Origin: Labrenzia sp. CE80
GTDB lineage: Bacteria > Pseudomonadota > Alphaproteobacteria > Rhizobiales > Stappiaceae
NCBI RefSeq assembly: GCF_009650605.1
Contig: NZ_WAJT01000001.1
Location: 744,001 to 808,000 of the forward strand
Direction: 5' to 3'
Length of the DNA: 64,000 nt
Under the pieces are notes generated by a model. That model did not search any database and was not told the origin of the DNA. It was given only the letters and a program-made list of their open reading frames with translations. This document shows positions 7,742-15,620 of the stretch, in pieces. Positions within the stretch are counted from its first letter, which is position 1, and each line of letters opens with the position of its first letter. The translations under genes and the position numbers were made by a program.

Positions 7742-8953
7742 ATGACAGACGCTTCCTCGACACCGCTCTCATCCTCCAGTTTGAGAAGCCATATGCCGGA
7801 TTTGCCGCTCATTATCTGGATGGTACTTTTGACATTGGTGCTGGGATTATCCGCCGGTATGGGCGCGGACGAGATTGTAAGCACGTACAATACGGGGTTC
7901 GGACGTGCCTTGGGCGAGTTCGCCTTGATCCTGCTGCCGTCGTTTACCCTGGCTGCTGCACTGTCGAGGCAGAACATCGCGTCCAATGCGGCGGGCCGAA
8001 CGGCCGCGCTCGCCGCGCCTGTTGCGGGCGCAGGCATGATCTGTCCAGATACCGCCTATGCCGCACTTTCTACGGCGGCAGGGCGCTACAAGTTAGATAC
8101 GGCATTCGGGGCCTATGCAGGGTTTAAGCTTCTGTATCCCGCTGGCCCCTTGATCGTCGCGGCGGGGCTTGGCGCGACGGGCGCTGGTGGGATTGAACCC
8201 GCCATCCTGCTGTTGTGCGGAGCGCTCTTGACTTTGCCAGTCTGGGCGGCTGGCGTGATGTGGGGGCGCGTCACAAACAAAGGTGATTGGGCGCAAACTG
8301 AGCTGGAAAGAGCGCCAGACAGCGGACACCTTCTGCGCGCCTTTGTGCCCTTTCTGGTGATGGCGGCATTGTTGGTCGCGGGCGGGATTGTTGGCACGAC
8401 CGGTATGGGCACTTTGGATTTCCTCTTGTTGCCCAAGGGCGCGCTGATCATTGCCGCGATCCTCGCCCTGTTGCAAACGTCACCGGACGCTCGGCGCGAC
8501 TGTCTGGACAGCGCGGTTCGGCGAACCGGCTCGCTTCTTCTGGTCATCGGGGCGGCAAGCGCCTTCGGGGCGGTGCTGACGGGCATGTTGGCGCTGGACA
8601 GCCTGTTCCCGCAGGGCGATGGGATGCTCACCCTGATCGCGCTGTTTGCCTTGACGGTGCTGTTCAAGCTGGCGCAGGGATCGTCCATGGCAACCTTCGC
8701 CGCCATCGCGCCCGTAGCGGCCCCGATCGTGATGACCAGCAGCGTCAACGAAGTTGCGGCCGTCTTCGCGATTTGCCTTGGTTCTTTCATCGCGATCCTG
8801 CCCAACGACAGCTATTATTGGCTTGTCCGGCGGGACGCTCTGACCGATCAGGATAGCGAAGGGCGCGCCATTGGAATCCTGTCAGGCGGGACAGTCGTGC
8901 AGGCGTTGGTCGGCATGGCCCTTCTTCTCGCGGTGGTGGCCCTATGGACCTGA
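7742..8953 (+). CDS. GntP-family permease
   Basis: A 403-residue inner-membrane protein with about twelve hydrophobic helices, resembling GntP/ArsB-superfamily gluconate and hydroxy-acid permeases. Typical features are LFKLAQGSSMATFAAIAPVA near residue 305 and an alternating glycine-rich helix pattern (CPDTAYAALS near residue 102). It is slightly shorter than E. coli GntP. The 3' end overlaps the following acetyltransferase start by ten bases, so the pair is an operon under the divergent LysR regulator. The real substrate is not readable from sequence. Confidence 0.75.
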   Translation: MTDASSTPLSSSSLRSHMPDLPLIIWMVLLTLVLGLSAGMGADEIVSTYNTGFGRALGEFALILLPSFTLAAALSRQNIASNAAGRTAALAAPVAGAGMICPDTAYAALSTAAGRYKLDTAFGAYAGFKLLYPAGPLIVAAGLGATGAGGIEPAILLLCGALLTLPVWAAGVMWGRVTNKGDWAQTELERAPDSGHLLRAFVPFLVMAALLVAGGIVGTTGMGTLDFLLLPKGALIIAAILALLQTSPDARRDCLDSAVRRTGSLLLVIGAASAFGAVLTGMLALDSLFPQGDGMLTLIALFALTVLFKLAQGSSMATFAAIAPVAAPIVMTSSVNEVAAVFAICLGSFIAILPNDSYYWLVRRDALTDQDSEGRAIGILSGGTVVQALVGMALLLAVVALWT

Positions 8954-9458
8954 CGAAGACAACAACGCGAAAACCGGAACGGCCGGACACCGCCGCAATT
9001 GCCGTGATCGACGCAGAAGGTCTGGCAACAGGTCATGCCAGCTTCCGGGATACGCCGCATGATTGGAACAGCTTCAGTGCGAGCTTTTTGACCGGACGCG
9101 GACTTTCGCTGATTGCGGAAACCGAACGCGCTGTCGCTGCCTGGGCCGGTATAAGCCTGACCTCGCCTTGCCCAGTCTACCACGGTGTGGGCGAGGTCTC
9201 GATCTATGTCTCTGCGACGCGGCAAGGAAGTGGACTCGGCCGCCGCCTGCTTGGGGATTTGGTGTTGGCGTCCGAGAGCGCTGGACGCTGGTTGCCCAGA
9301 TATTTCCGGAAAACGAAGCCAGCCTTGCATTGCATGCTGCTTTGGGATTCGAGCCCGTTGGCACCAGAAGGAATTTGGGCAGGATGACCTACGGCCCGTT
9401 GGAAGACCGTTGGCGTGATGTCGTCATGCAGGAAAGGCGAAGCAAGGTTATTGGTTGA
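8944..9458 (+). pseudogene. GNAT acetyltransferase (phosphinothricin-type), frameshifted
   Basis: The first part (from MDLTKTTTRKPERPD) includes the GNAT acetyl-CoA motif EVSIYVSATRQGSGLGRRLL and reads in one frame to about 9290. The C-terminal part (WTLVAQIFPENEASLALHAA, then LGFEPVGTRRNLGRM) continues in another frame to 9458. Joined, they form a normal ~170-residue acetyltransferase of the phosphinothricin/methionine-sulfone type, so a one-base indel has broken it, unless the read is wrong at this point. The start lies within the end of the GntP gene. Confidence 0.75.
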
Positions 9459-9795
9459 AAGCGCCGAAGCAGTCGTTCGTCTCCCCCGCAGCATTGGTCA
9501 CTATGGGCTCTGAGCTGCCCTTCGATGCGTAAGTGACAAAGGTCAGCTATGGGCCGATAGCTGAAGTTTAGTCCGTCCAGGTGCCATCGGATAAACGAAC
9601 CGTGCCGAGTTTATGACTTCTCAGGTTGAGCGGGCAACCAACCTGCACTGCTCCCGATGACGAACCTAGTTGTTGTCTAGATTGAAAATCCGACGACATG
9701 CAGTCATGAAGAGTGCCCTACATAACGCCCTACACTTTCCGGGTCTTGAAATCTAAGTAGTTGAAAATATTATGTTAAATATCTGAGGTGGCGCG

Positions 9796-9830
9796 TCTCG
9801 ATCGTACCATTTGCTGAATTGGCAAGTGGT
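9796..9830. repeat. degenerate attachment repeat (tRNA-Leu 3' end copy)
   Basis: TCTCGATCGTACCAT matches the tRNA-Leu end at 2048-2062 at 13 of 15 positions, and CAAGTGGTTGA follows at exactly the same distance as CAAGTGATTGA behind the tRNA. The 330 bases before it (9460-9795) contain no gene I can support. Confidence 0.7.
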
Positions 9831-9833
9831 TGA

Positions 9834-9861
9834 AAAAAGCGTCCTTCGGGGCGCTTTTTTG
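9834..9861 (+). terminator. terminator in the distal attachment copy
   Basis: AAAAAGCG and CGCTTTTT flank a TTCG-type tetraloop hairpin with a long T tract. It occupies the same relative place as the terminator behind tRNA-Leu. Confidence 0.7.
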
Positions 9862-9871
9862 TTTCTACGGT

Positions 9872-9963
9872 TTTACCCAAATTTTTGCCTCACATAGGCG
9901 TATGGATGATGCTGATCGCTTTCTGATCTGCCTTTTCCGTTGGAGCGGTTTGCTGTGCCTTTG
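9872..9963 (+). pseudogene. 5' stub of a second integrase
   Basis: TTTACCCaAATTtTTgCCtCACAT matches 20 of 24 bases of the sequence before the first integrase, an 11-base block containing the ribosome-binding site is missing, and ATG 9902 begins MDDADRFL, comparable to MRDRDRFL. Similarity stops after about eight codons and a stop occurs at 9962. It is a remnant of a related element. Confidence 0.6.
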
Positions 9964-9975
9964 AGGAATCTTGCC

Positions 9976-10332
9976 ATGTCCAGCCATCTGAAAGCCTCAG
10001 CCCTGTCTCTCGTGCTTGGTCTCGCGTTTTGCCTGATGGGGACAGTGCCGGCTGCTGAGGCTGAGACGAGGGGGCTGACGCCTGCGCTGGTGGAGGCGAT
10101 GAAGGTCCCACAGCAGACCCTGGCCAGCCTGTCCTGCAGGCGGCTCTGGTATCTTGAGCACAAGGTTCTGGCGGCCGGGCGTGTCTGTCTGAGCACGGAC
10201 CGTGCCCGCCGAGCATTCGGCAAGGCGCAGCCCTGTATCTCCGATGAGGAGCGTATTCTGCCGGAACGGGCCAGGGACTATCTCGCCGAGGTCCGCCGCG
10301 CCGAACGGGCAAAATCCTGCCCTGTTGATTGA
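9976..10332 (+). CDS. secreted YARHG-domain protein
   Basis: A 118-residue exported protein. The signal peptide (hydrophobic core SALSLVLGLAFCLMG, cleavage likely after AEA) is followed by a compact domain with two cysteines, CRRLWYLEHKVLAAGRVCLS, and ARRAFGKAQPCIS. This is the alphaproteobacterial form of the YARHG domain, a small extracellular domain of unknown function. The start ATG 9976 has GAGGA nine bases upstream. It stands alone at the right edge of the island, next to the integrase stub. Confidence 0.75.
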   Translation: MSSHLKASALSLVLGLAFCLMGTVPAAEAETRGLTPALVEAMKVPQQTLASLSCRRLWYLEHKVLAAGRVCLSTDRARRAFGKAQPCISDEERILPERARDYLAEVRRAERAKSCPVD

Positions 10333-10508
10333 CGCCGGCAGGCTTTGACGTCGGCGCTATCTTTCTGCGTGCGGCGCCCTCAAGATTGTGGATGGCACAT
10401 CAGATCCTTGTGGCAAATGATTTCGCGCAGCGTTACTTGTGAGGGCAGGGCTGACGCGCCCTCTTTGTGTGAGTTTCATCCGCGAAATCGCGGAGAAAGA
10501 GGGGCTTC
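10333..10508 (+). promoter_or_regulatory. mgtE leader with competing hairpins
   Basis: The 176-base gap contains a GAGGGC/GCCCTC hairpin at 10441-10463 followed by TTTGTG, and CCGCG-AAAT-CGCGG at 10480-10493 just before the ribosome-binding site. A stretch at 10419-10427 (GATTTCGCG) is a perfect complement of 10481-10489, so it could pair instead of the local hairpin. This resembles an RNA switch, but it matches no Mg2+ riboswitch class I know. Function is inferred. Confidence 0.35.
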
Positions 10509-11924
10509 ATGGCGAACATCGACCTGCAGGACGATCTGACCGCAGATGCCCCTGTCCTTTCCGTTCGCGACGAAGAGGGCCACCTCAATCAGGCCTTTAT
10601 CCAGGCGGTTGAGGCTGCCATCGAGGCTGAGGATGCGATCGGGCTCTTAAAGCTTGCCGGCAAACTCCATGAGGCCGACACAGGGGATCTGATCGAGAGC
10701 CTCGGGGAGGCTGATCGGGCCCGGTTCGTGCGCCTGCTTGGCGATGATTTCGACTACACCGCCCTGACCGAAACCGACGAGGCAGTCCGCCTCAAGCTGC
10801 TGGAAACGCTGCCGAACGAGGATATCGCCGAAGGTCTCGGCGACCTCGATTCCGATGACGCCGTCTACATCCTTGAGGACATGGACGCGGAGGATCAGGC
10901 AGAGATCCTCGGCGAACTGCCCTATGCAGACCGGGCGCAGCTTCAGCGGGCTCTGGATTATCCCGAATCCAGTGCCGGCCGGCGCATGCAGACGGAGTTT
11001 ATTGCTGTCGCGCCGTTCTGGACCGTCGGGCAAACGATCGACTACATGCGCGAAGCGCGCGATCTGCCTGACAGTTTCTACGAGATTTACGTTGTTGACC
11101 CGACCTTCCGGCTTCTGGGTGCAGTCGCATTGGACAAGGTCCTGCGCACCACCCGGGATGAGAATGTCACCTCGATCATGACGGAGACCCGTCATGCGGT
11201 TCTGGCGACCGAGGATCAGGAGGAAGTCGCCCGTCGGTTCGAGCGCTACAACCTTGTCTCCTCGGCTGTCGTCGATGAGAATGAGCGGCTGGTCGGGATC
11301 CTGACCGTCGATGACATCGTCGACGTGATCCAGGAAGAGGCGGAAGAAGATCTGCGCGCCCTGGCTGGGGTGGGCGATGAAGAGATTTCCGACAGCGTTC
11401 TGACCATTGCGCGCTCGCGGCTGACATGGCTGGTTGTCAATCTCGGCACCGCGGTTCTGGCGTCCATCATCATCGCGTTGTTCGAAGACACCATCGAGGC
11501 GATGGTGGCATTGGCCGTGTTGATGCCCATCGTGGCCTCCATGGGCGGAAACGCCGGCACGCAGACCATGACCGTCGCCGTGCGCGGTATCGCGACCCAG
11601 GAGCTGGGCGCGCGCAACATGTTGCGGGTTCTGCGGCGCGAGGTTCTCGTCGGCTTCCTCAATGGGCTGGCGCTGGCAGTACTGATCGGCCTGACCGCCT
11701 GGGCGTGGTTTCAAAGCCCGGGTCTTGGCATCGTGATTGCCGGTTCGATCATCATTAACATGCTGTTTGCCGGCCTGTCGGGCCTGCTGATTCCGATCGC
11801 CCTCGACAAGGTCAATGTTGATCCGGCGATCGCCTCAAGCGTTTTTGTGACCACTGTCACCGACGTTGTCGGCTTTTTCGCCTTTCTGGGGATTGCCGCC
11901 CTCTGGTTCGGCCTGCCGTTCTAG
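10509..11924 (+). CDS. mgtE: magnesium transporter MgtE
   Basis: A 471-residue MgtE Mg2+ channel of the inner membrane. Order: acidic MgtE_N superhelix (about 35-140, with LPNEDIAEGLGDLDSDDAVY), a CBS pair (about 145-270) that senses cytoplasmic Mg2+, a plug helix, and five transmembrane helices from about residue 300. The signature MPIVASMGGNAGTQTMTVAV and the pore aspartate in TTVTDVVGFF are present. ATG 10509 has GAGG about seven bases upstream. It is monocistronic, with a leader that may fold. Confidence 0.97.
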   Translation: MANIDLQDDLTADAPVLSVRDEEGHLNQAFIQAVEAAIEAEDAIGLLKLAGKLHEADTGDLIESLGEADRARFVRLLGDDFDYTALTETDEAVRLKLLETLPNEDIAEGLGDLDSDDAVYILEDMDAEDQAEILGELPYADRAQLQRALDYPESSAGRRMQTEFIAVAPFWTVGQTIDYMREARDLPDSFYEIYVVDPTFRLLGAVALDKVLRTTRDENVTSIMTETRHAVLATEDQEEVARRFERYNLVSSAVVDENERLVGILTVDDIVDVIQEEAEEDLRALAGVGDEEISDSVLTIARSRLTWLVVNLGTAVLASIIIALFEDTIEAMVALAVLMPIVASMGGNAGTQTMTVAVRGIATQELGARNMLRVLRREVLVGFLNGLALAVLIGLTAWAWFQSPGLGIVIAGSIIINMLFAGLSGLLIPIALDKVNVDPAIASSVFVTTVTDVVGFFAFLGIAALWFGLPF

Positions 11925-11957
11925 ACGGCTTTCGACAACCGGCCAGTTCGGCATGTC

Positions 11958-12611
11958 TTATTGATCTGTTTCGGCCGCTTTCAGCAGGTTGTCGCGCAAA
12001 AGCATGATCTTGCCCTGCAGGTCGATGACCTCCTCGACCGACATGCCGGTGGCGGCGAGAATGCAGGCTGAAAGGCTGCCGGTCTTCTTTTTCAAGGCCC
12101 GGCCCTTGCGGGTCAGAGCGATGCGCACCTGGCGCTCGTCTTTTTTGTCACGTGTGCGGGTCAGGAGCTCTATCGCCTCCAGGCGCTTTAGCAGCGGCGT
12201 CATCGTGTTGGATTCCAGCTGCAGCCGGTCGCCCAACTCGCCGACAAGAATCTTGTCCTTCTGCCAGAGGATGACCATGGCCAAATACTGCGGGTAGGTG
12301 AGGCCAAGCTCCTGAAGGTAGGGCTTGTAGACCCGCGTCATGGCGTGATTGGCGGAATAAAGCGAAAAGCACAGAAATTGCTCGAGGAGCAGATCGCCCG
12401 GTTCCGTGACCGTTGCTGTCTCACTGAAGTTTGCCCGCGCCCCTACCTCTGCGGCTTTTTCTTTTGCCACGCTCGTGTCTGCTGATTGGTTTTCTGGAAC
12501 GGCTGTGCCCTCCGGCGCGTGGGTTTCTGCCGGTTTGGCCTTGGCTTTTTTCTTGGTTTTCTTGGGCTCGGGTACCGGCTCCAGGTCAAACGGGAACATC
12601 GTTTGTGTCAT
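11958..12611 (-). CDS. ohrR: organic hydroperoxide sensor OhrR (MarR family), N-terminally extended
   Basis: A MarR-type repressor with the OhrR signature LLLEQFLCFSLYSANHAM, whose cysteine is the peroxide-reactive residue that releases DNA when oxidised. The winged helix follows (LTYPQYLAMVILWQKD, TPLLKRLEAIELLTR, DERQVRIALTRKGR). Unusually, about 70 residues rich in Lys, Ala, Pro and Glu precede the domain. The first ATG in frame is 12611; a TTG at 12641 and an ATG at 12599 are alternatives. It is divergent from ohr across a region with three palindromes and should repress it. Confidence 0.9.
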   Translation of the reverse strand: MTQTMFPFDLEPVPEPKKTKKKAKAKPAETHAPEGTAVPENQSADTSVAKEKAAEVGARANFSETATVTEPGDLLLEQFLCFSLYSANHAMTRVYKPYLQELGLTYPQYLAMVILWQKDKILVGELGDRLQLESNTMTPLLKRLEAIELLTRTRDKKDERQVRIALTRKGRALKKKTGSLSACILAATGMSVEEVIDLQGKIMLLRDNLLKAAETDQ

Positions 12612-12657
12612 GGCAGTCTTGCTTTCAGTTACGCAACTCAACAGGCGAGCGAAGATA

Positions 12658-12740
12658 ATTCGTGCACGATCTTATCGCAAGGTGTTGAAATTAAATCGTG
12701 TGCGATATATATGCTCAGATATTAGATCGTGCACGATTTA
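12658..12740. promoter_or_regulatory. three OhrR-type operator palindromes
   Basis: Palindromes are centred at about 12664 (TCGTGCACGA), 12700 (ATCGTGTGCGAT) and 12731 (ATCGTGCACGAT, perfect), with AT-rich flanks and centre spacings of about 36 and 31 bases. They fill the ohrR-ohr intergenic space and are the likely binding sites of OhrR. Confidence 0.75.
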
Positions 12741-12810
12741 ATTTGATGAATTCATAGGAACCGCGGATGGATCAGTCTCCGTCCAGGCAGTCAGACGAAG
12801 GAAAACGAAA

Positions 12811-13236
12811 ATGGGTGTTCAAGTCGCTTACACAACAAAAGCCAAGGCAACCGGTGGCCGTGACGGTGTCGCGGAAACCCTCGACGGCGCGTTGAAGCTG
12901 AAGCTCGCCACGCCGAAGGAGCTTGGCGGCGCGGGCGGTGAGGGCAACAACCCGGAGCAGCTGTTTGCTGCGGGCTATGCCGCCTGTTTCATCGGTGCAA
13001 TGAAATTTGTTGCAGCCCAGGACAAGAAGACCATTCCCGCCGAAACGACCATCACATCGGAAGTCGGCATTGGTCCGCGGTCCGAAGGCGGGTTTGGCCT
13101 GGAGGTTGCCCTCGAAGTGTCTCTCCCGGGACTGGAGGCGCATGAAGCTGAGGCTCTCGTTGCCAAGGCCCACGAGGTCTGCCCCTATTCCAACGCCACA
13201 CGCAACAACATCGACGTGAAGCTCACGATCGCCTGA
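12811..13236 (+). CDS. ohr: organic hydroperoxide reductase Ohr
   Basis: A 141-residue OsmC/Ohr-family peroxidase that reduces organic and fatty-acid hydroperoxides with lipoyl thiols as donor. The two catalytic cysteines are visible in AAGYAACFIGAM and HEVCPYSNATRNN, the latter being the Ohr (not OsmC) signature. The length is standard. A ribosome-binding site (AAGGAAAAC) precedes the ATG. It is controlled by the adjacent OhrR and its three operators. Confidence 0.97.
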   Translation: MGVQVAYTTKAKATGGRDGVAETLDGALKLKLATPKELGGAGGEGNNPEQLFAAGYAACFIGAMKFVAAQDKKTIPAETTITSEVGIGPRSEGGFGLEVALEVSLPGLEAHEAEALVAKAHEVCPYSNATRNNIDVKLTIA

Positions 13237-13312
13237 TTAGGGTCTTTGCAGCGCCCACGGCGGCTTCATCCGCCGTGGGATATTTCGGCTGAACAAAGCA
13301 GTGGTGACATCC

Positions 13313-13603
13313 ATGAAGAGCCTGTTTGTCCTCGATCTTGAATATGCAGTTGAGTTTGATGCGGTCGATGCCCAGCTGGCGGCGCATCGCGTGTTCCTGG
13401 AACAGAACTATGAGCGCGGTGTGTTCCTTGCCTCCGGGCCCAAGGTTCCACGAATCGGCGGGGTCATTCTTGCCACGGCGTCCAGCAGGGATCAGATAGA
13501 GGCGATTGTCAGGGATGATCCGTTCCACAAGAACGGACTTGCGATCTATCACATCACAGAGTTCGAACCACGCATGACGGCGCCTGGACTGGCGCTTGGC
13601 TAG
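13313..13603 (+). CDS. YciI-family protein
   Basis: A 96-residue ferredoxin-like YciI/YCII-domain protein, with the conserved pattern MKSLFVLDLEY at the start, the histidine in LAAHRVFLEQ, GVFLASGPKVPRIGG, and DDPFHKNGLAIY. YciI proteins resemble muconolactone isomerase and have a His-Asp pair, but their reaction is generally unknown. ATG 13313 is chosen over GTG codons just upstream because it matches the family's start. It follows ohr by 76 bases on the same strand. Confidence 0.85.
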   Translation: MKSLFVLDLEYAVEFDAVDAQLAAHRVFLEQNYERGVFLASGPKVPRIGGVILATASSRDQIEAIVRDDPFHKNGLAIYHITEFEPRMTAPGLALG

Positions 13604-13694
13604 GAGACGCCGTCTGAATGTGTTTTGTGCGTTTGCCTTGGTCCTGTCGGCCAGCTAAATTTTGTGCCGGTACGCTTCGGATCAATGGTTTGCA

Positions 13695-14117
13695 ATGACA
13701 GCTCCCTCGCTTGACGGCATTTTGGAAACAGCGGTCTATGTCGACGACATGGAGGCAGCTCATGGCTTCTATGAAGGCGTTCTCGGCTTGACGCGCATGG
13801 TCGCGGGAGACCGGCTTTTTGCCTATGACGTTGGTCCGGCGCAGACGCTCCTTGTTTTTTATCGCGGGCATACCGGTGAGGATGTGGTCACGCCCGGTGG
13901 CGTTGTCCCCGGTCACGACAGCGTCGGTCATTCCCACTTCGCCTTTCGGGTAAATGCCGGCATACTTCAGGCGTGGCGCGATCATTTTGCGCGTTGTGAT
14001 GTTGAGATTATCAGCGAGGTCGTCTGGCCGGCGGGTGGCACCAGCCTCTATTTCAATGATCCGGACGGGAATGTTCTGGAACTCGCCTCGGCTCCGCTCT
14101 GGCCGAACTTCACCTGA
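13695..14117 (+). CDS. VOC-family (glyoxalase/dioxygenase fold) protein
   Basis: A 140-residue protein of the vicinal oxygen chelate superfamily: ILETAVYVDDMEAAHGFYEG at the start, HSHFAFRV in the middle (metal-ligand histidine) and TSLYFNDPDGNVLELAS with the metal-binding glutamate near the end. Members include glyoxalase I, dioxygenases and antibiotic-binding proteins; this one cannot be assigned further. The start is ATG 13695, directly before the fold; longer starts add no conserved sequence. Confidence 0.85.
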   Translation: MTAPSLDGILETAVYVDDMEAAHGFYEGVLGLTRMVAGDRLFAYDVGPAQTLLVFYRGHTGEDVVTPGGVVPGHDSVGHSHFAFRVNAGILQAWRDHFARCDVEIISEVVWPAGGTSLYFNDPDGNVLELASAPLWPNFT

Positions 14118-14391
14118 CAGCAATAGCCTTGCGGTGGAGTTTGGGATTTATAGCTTCCTTAGTTTGTTTTGTTTTTTGCGAGTTGCAAGCCGTCCCGTCG
14201 CCGCCCTGCCAATTGCCAAAGACTGACACGCCGTTTTTCAAGAGGGGAACGGACTGGTTTGGAACCTTTGAGCGACGCTAGAAGCGGATTCCTGGCCGAA
14301 GGCACCTAGCCGTGCTGGTGGCAAAAAGTGTATGCCGTTTGCAGGTGCGATGTTCGCGCCGGTTTGAGTGGTCGCAAGAGGCTGGGGTCGA

Positions 14392-15102
14392 ATGCGTTTT
14401 TTGCAGGGATTGCTGAAGGTCCTTTTCTATGTGGCCATCGGCGGAGTGTTGTCGATTGCGGGGGCTGCTGTCTTCTTCATGACATGGGAACCGGACAGGG
14501 AGCTCTACCCGGTGAGGGGCATTGATGTGTCCCACCATCAGGGCGCGATTGACTGGCATCAGGTCGCAGCAGACGATGTTGCTTTCGTATACATGAAGGC
14601 AAGCGAAGGCGGCGACTTCAAGGACAATGCCTTTGCCGCCAACTGGAAGAACGCAGGCGAGGCCGGTCTCGTCCGAGGCGCCTATCATTTCTTCTCGCTG
14701 TGCAAGCCGGGGGCGGAGCAGGCTGCCAACTTCCTTCAGCAACTGCCGGTTCAGGAGGCCATGTTGCCGCCGGTACTGGACATCGAGTTTGAGGGCAATT
14801 GCGCGCGGCGTCCGCCGCGGGACGAGCTGCTGCGTGAGGTCTCCGATTTTGTGGCGCAGGTGGAGCAGGCAAGCGGCCGGGAGGTCATGCTCTATGCGCC
14901 GGAAGAGGTGTATTTTGCCTATCTGACCGGGCAGGGCCTTAGCCGTCCGCTCTGGGCGAGGTCGATCTGGCGCTCTCCGGGCTATGCCAATGAATGGGCA
15001 ATGTGGCAGTATCATCAGCGCGGCGATATTGCGGGCATCGAAGGGGAGGTGGATCTGAACGTTCTCGCAGGCGGGTTGACGCTGGATTCACTGGTGCGAT
15101 GA
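14392..15102 (+). CDS. membrane-anchored GH25 muramidase
   Basis: A 236-residue protein with one N-terminal transmembrane segment (LLKVLFYVAIGGVLSIAGAA) and a glycoside hydrolase family 25 (Chalaropsis-type lysozyme) domain. GIDVSHHQGAIDW carries the first catalytic-site aspartate, FVYMKASEGG the next acid, and VLDIEFEG the Asp-Glu pair; MWQYHQRG and VDLNVL end the barrel. It should cleave MurNAc-GlcNAc bonds on the periplasmic side. AGAGG lies about ten bases before ATG 14392. It precedes the LiuR cluster but seems unrelated to it. Confidence 0.9.
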   Translation: MRFLQGLLKVLFYVAIGGVLSIAGAAVFFMTWEPDRELYPVRGIDVSHHQGAIDWHQVAADDVAFVYMKASEGGDFKDNAFAANWKNAGEAGLVRGAYHFFSLCKPGAEQAANFLQQLPVQEAMLPPVLDIEFEGNCARRPPRDELLREVSDFVAQVEQASGREVMLYAPEEVYFAYLTGQGLSRPLWARSIWRSPGYANEWAMWQYHQRGDIAGIEGEVDLNVLAGGLTLDSLVR

Positions 15103-15142
15103 TTTTCCAAATATCTGCATTTTATATGAAAATACGCCTCTG

Positions 15143-15158
15143 TTGACTTTAAGGTCAA
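15143..15158. promoter_or_regulatory. LiuR-type operator
   Basis: TTGACTTTAAGGTCAA is a 16-base inverted repeat with a single mismatched pair, 34 bases before the MerR-family gene and upstream of the acyl-CoA cluster. It fits the operator of a MerR-type activator; the link is positional. Confidence 0.6.
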
Positions 15159-15191
15159 AAAGCGAAAAGGTCGGTTCTCCACGGAGGATCC

Positions 15192-15620
15192 ATGCAGCGG
15201 CTCTACACCATCACGCAATTGACCCAGGAATTCGCGATCACGACGCGAACGCTGCGCTTTTATGAAGCGCAAGGGCTCTTGTCTCCCCAGCGCCGTGGCC
15301 GTCAGCGGCTTTATACGCCCGCCGACCGAACACGCCTCAAGTTGATCCTGCGCGGCAAGCGACTTGGCTTTTCCCTGGCCGAAATCAGCGAGATCATCGA
15401 GATGTACGGCAAGGCGCCTGGTGAGCCCGGTCAGTTGCGTTTGCTGATGCAGAAAATCTCCGATCGCCGCGCCGAGCTTCTGGAAAAGCGGCGGGACCTC
15501 GAACACGCGCTCAACGATCTCGATGAGGTCGAAGCCGGATGCCGCGTGCGCATGAAGGAACTCGGGCTTGAGTTCGAGGACTTTGCGGCTGCACGGGACG
15601 CCCTGGAGGAAACGGTCTGA
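15192..15620 (+). CDS. liuR: MerR-family regulator of branched-chain acyl-CoA degradation (LiuR-like)
   Basis: A 142-residue MerR regulator: TITQLTQEFAITTRTLRFYE (winged helix), SPQRRGRQRLYTPADRTRL, RLGFSLAEISEIIEMY, and a coiled coil rich in Arg and Glu to the C-terminus. This form, with YEAQGLLSPQRRGRQRLY, is typical of LiuR, which controls leucine/isovalerate and related degradation genes in proteobacteria. The isovaleryl-CoA dehydrogenase at the end of the same gene run supports this. It has a GGAGGATCC ribosome-binding site and overlaps the next gene by one base. Confidence 0.85.
   Translation: MQRLYTITQLTQEFAITTRTLRFYEAQGLLSPQRRGRQRLYTPADRTRLKLILRGKRLGFSLAEISEIIEMYGKAPGEPGQLRLLMQKISDRRAELLEKRRDLEHALNDLDEVEAGCRVRMKELGLEFEDFAAARDALEETV

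Larger units (their letters stand above)
2046..9925. mobile_element. tRNA-Leu genomic island with tandem integration remnants
   Basis: The left end is the tRNA-Leu 3' end followed by a decayed tyrosine integrase. At 9796-9811 a degenerate copy of the tRNA end recurs (TCTCGAtCGtACCAT against TCTCGAcCGcACCAT). Twelve bases further, at identical spacing on both sides, comes CAAGTGRTTGA. Each end then has a terminator hairpin, a TTTACCC-AATT-TT-CC-CACAT block, and a start codon followed by a D-x-DRFL coding stretch. Between the ends lie accessory genes (MerR, flavoprotein, CrtC-like, LysR, GntP, acetyltransferase) and a gene fragment. The pattern fits two related elements inserted in tandem at one tRNA, the distal one reduced to its left edge. 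Boundaries are inferred from these repeats only. Confidence 0.7.
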
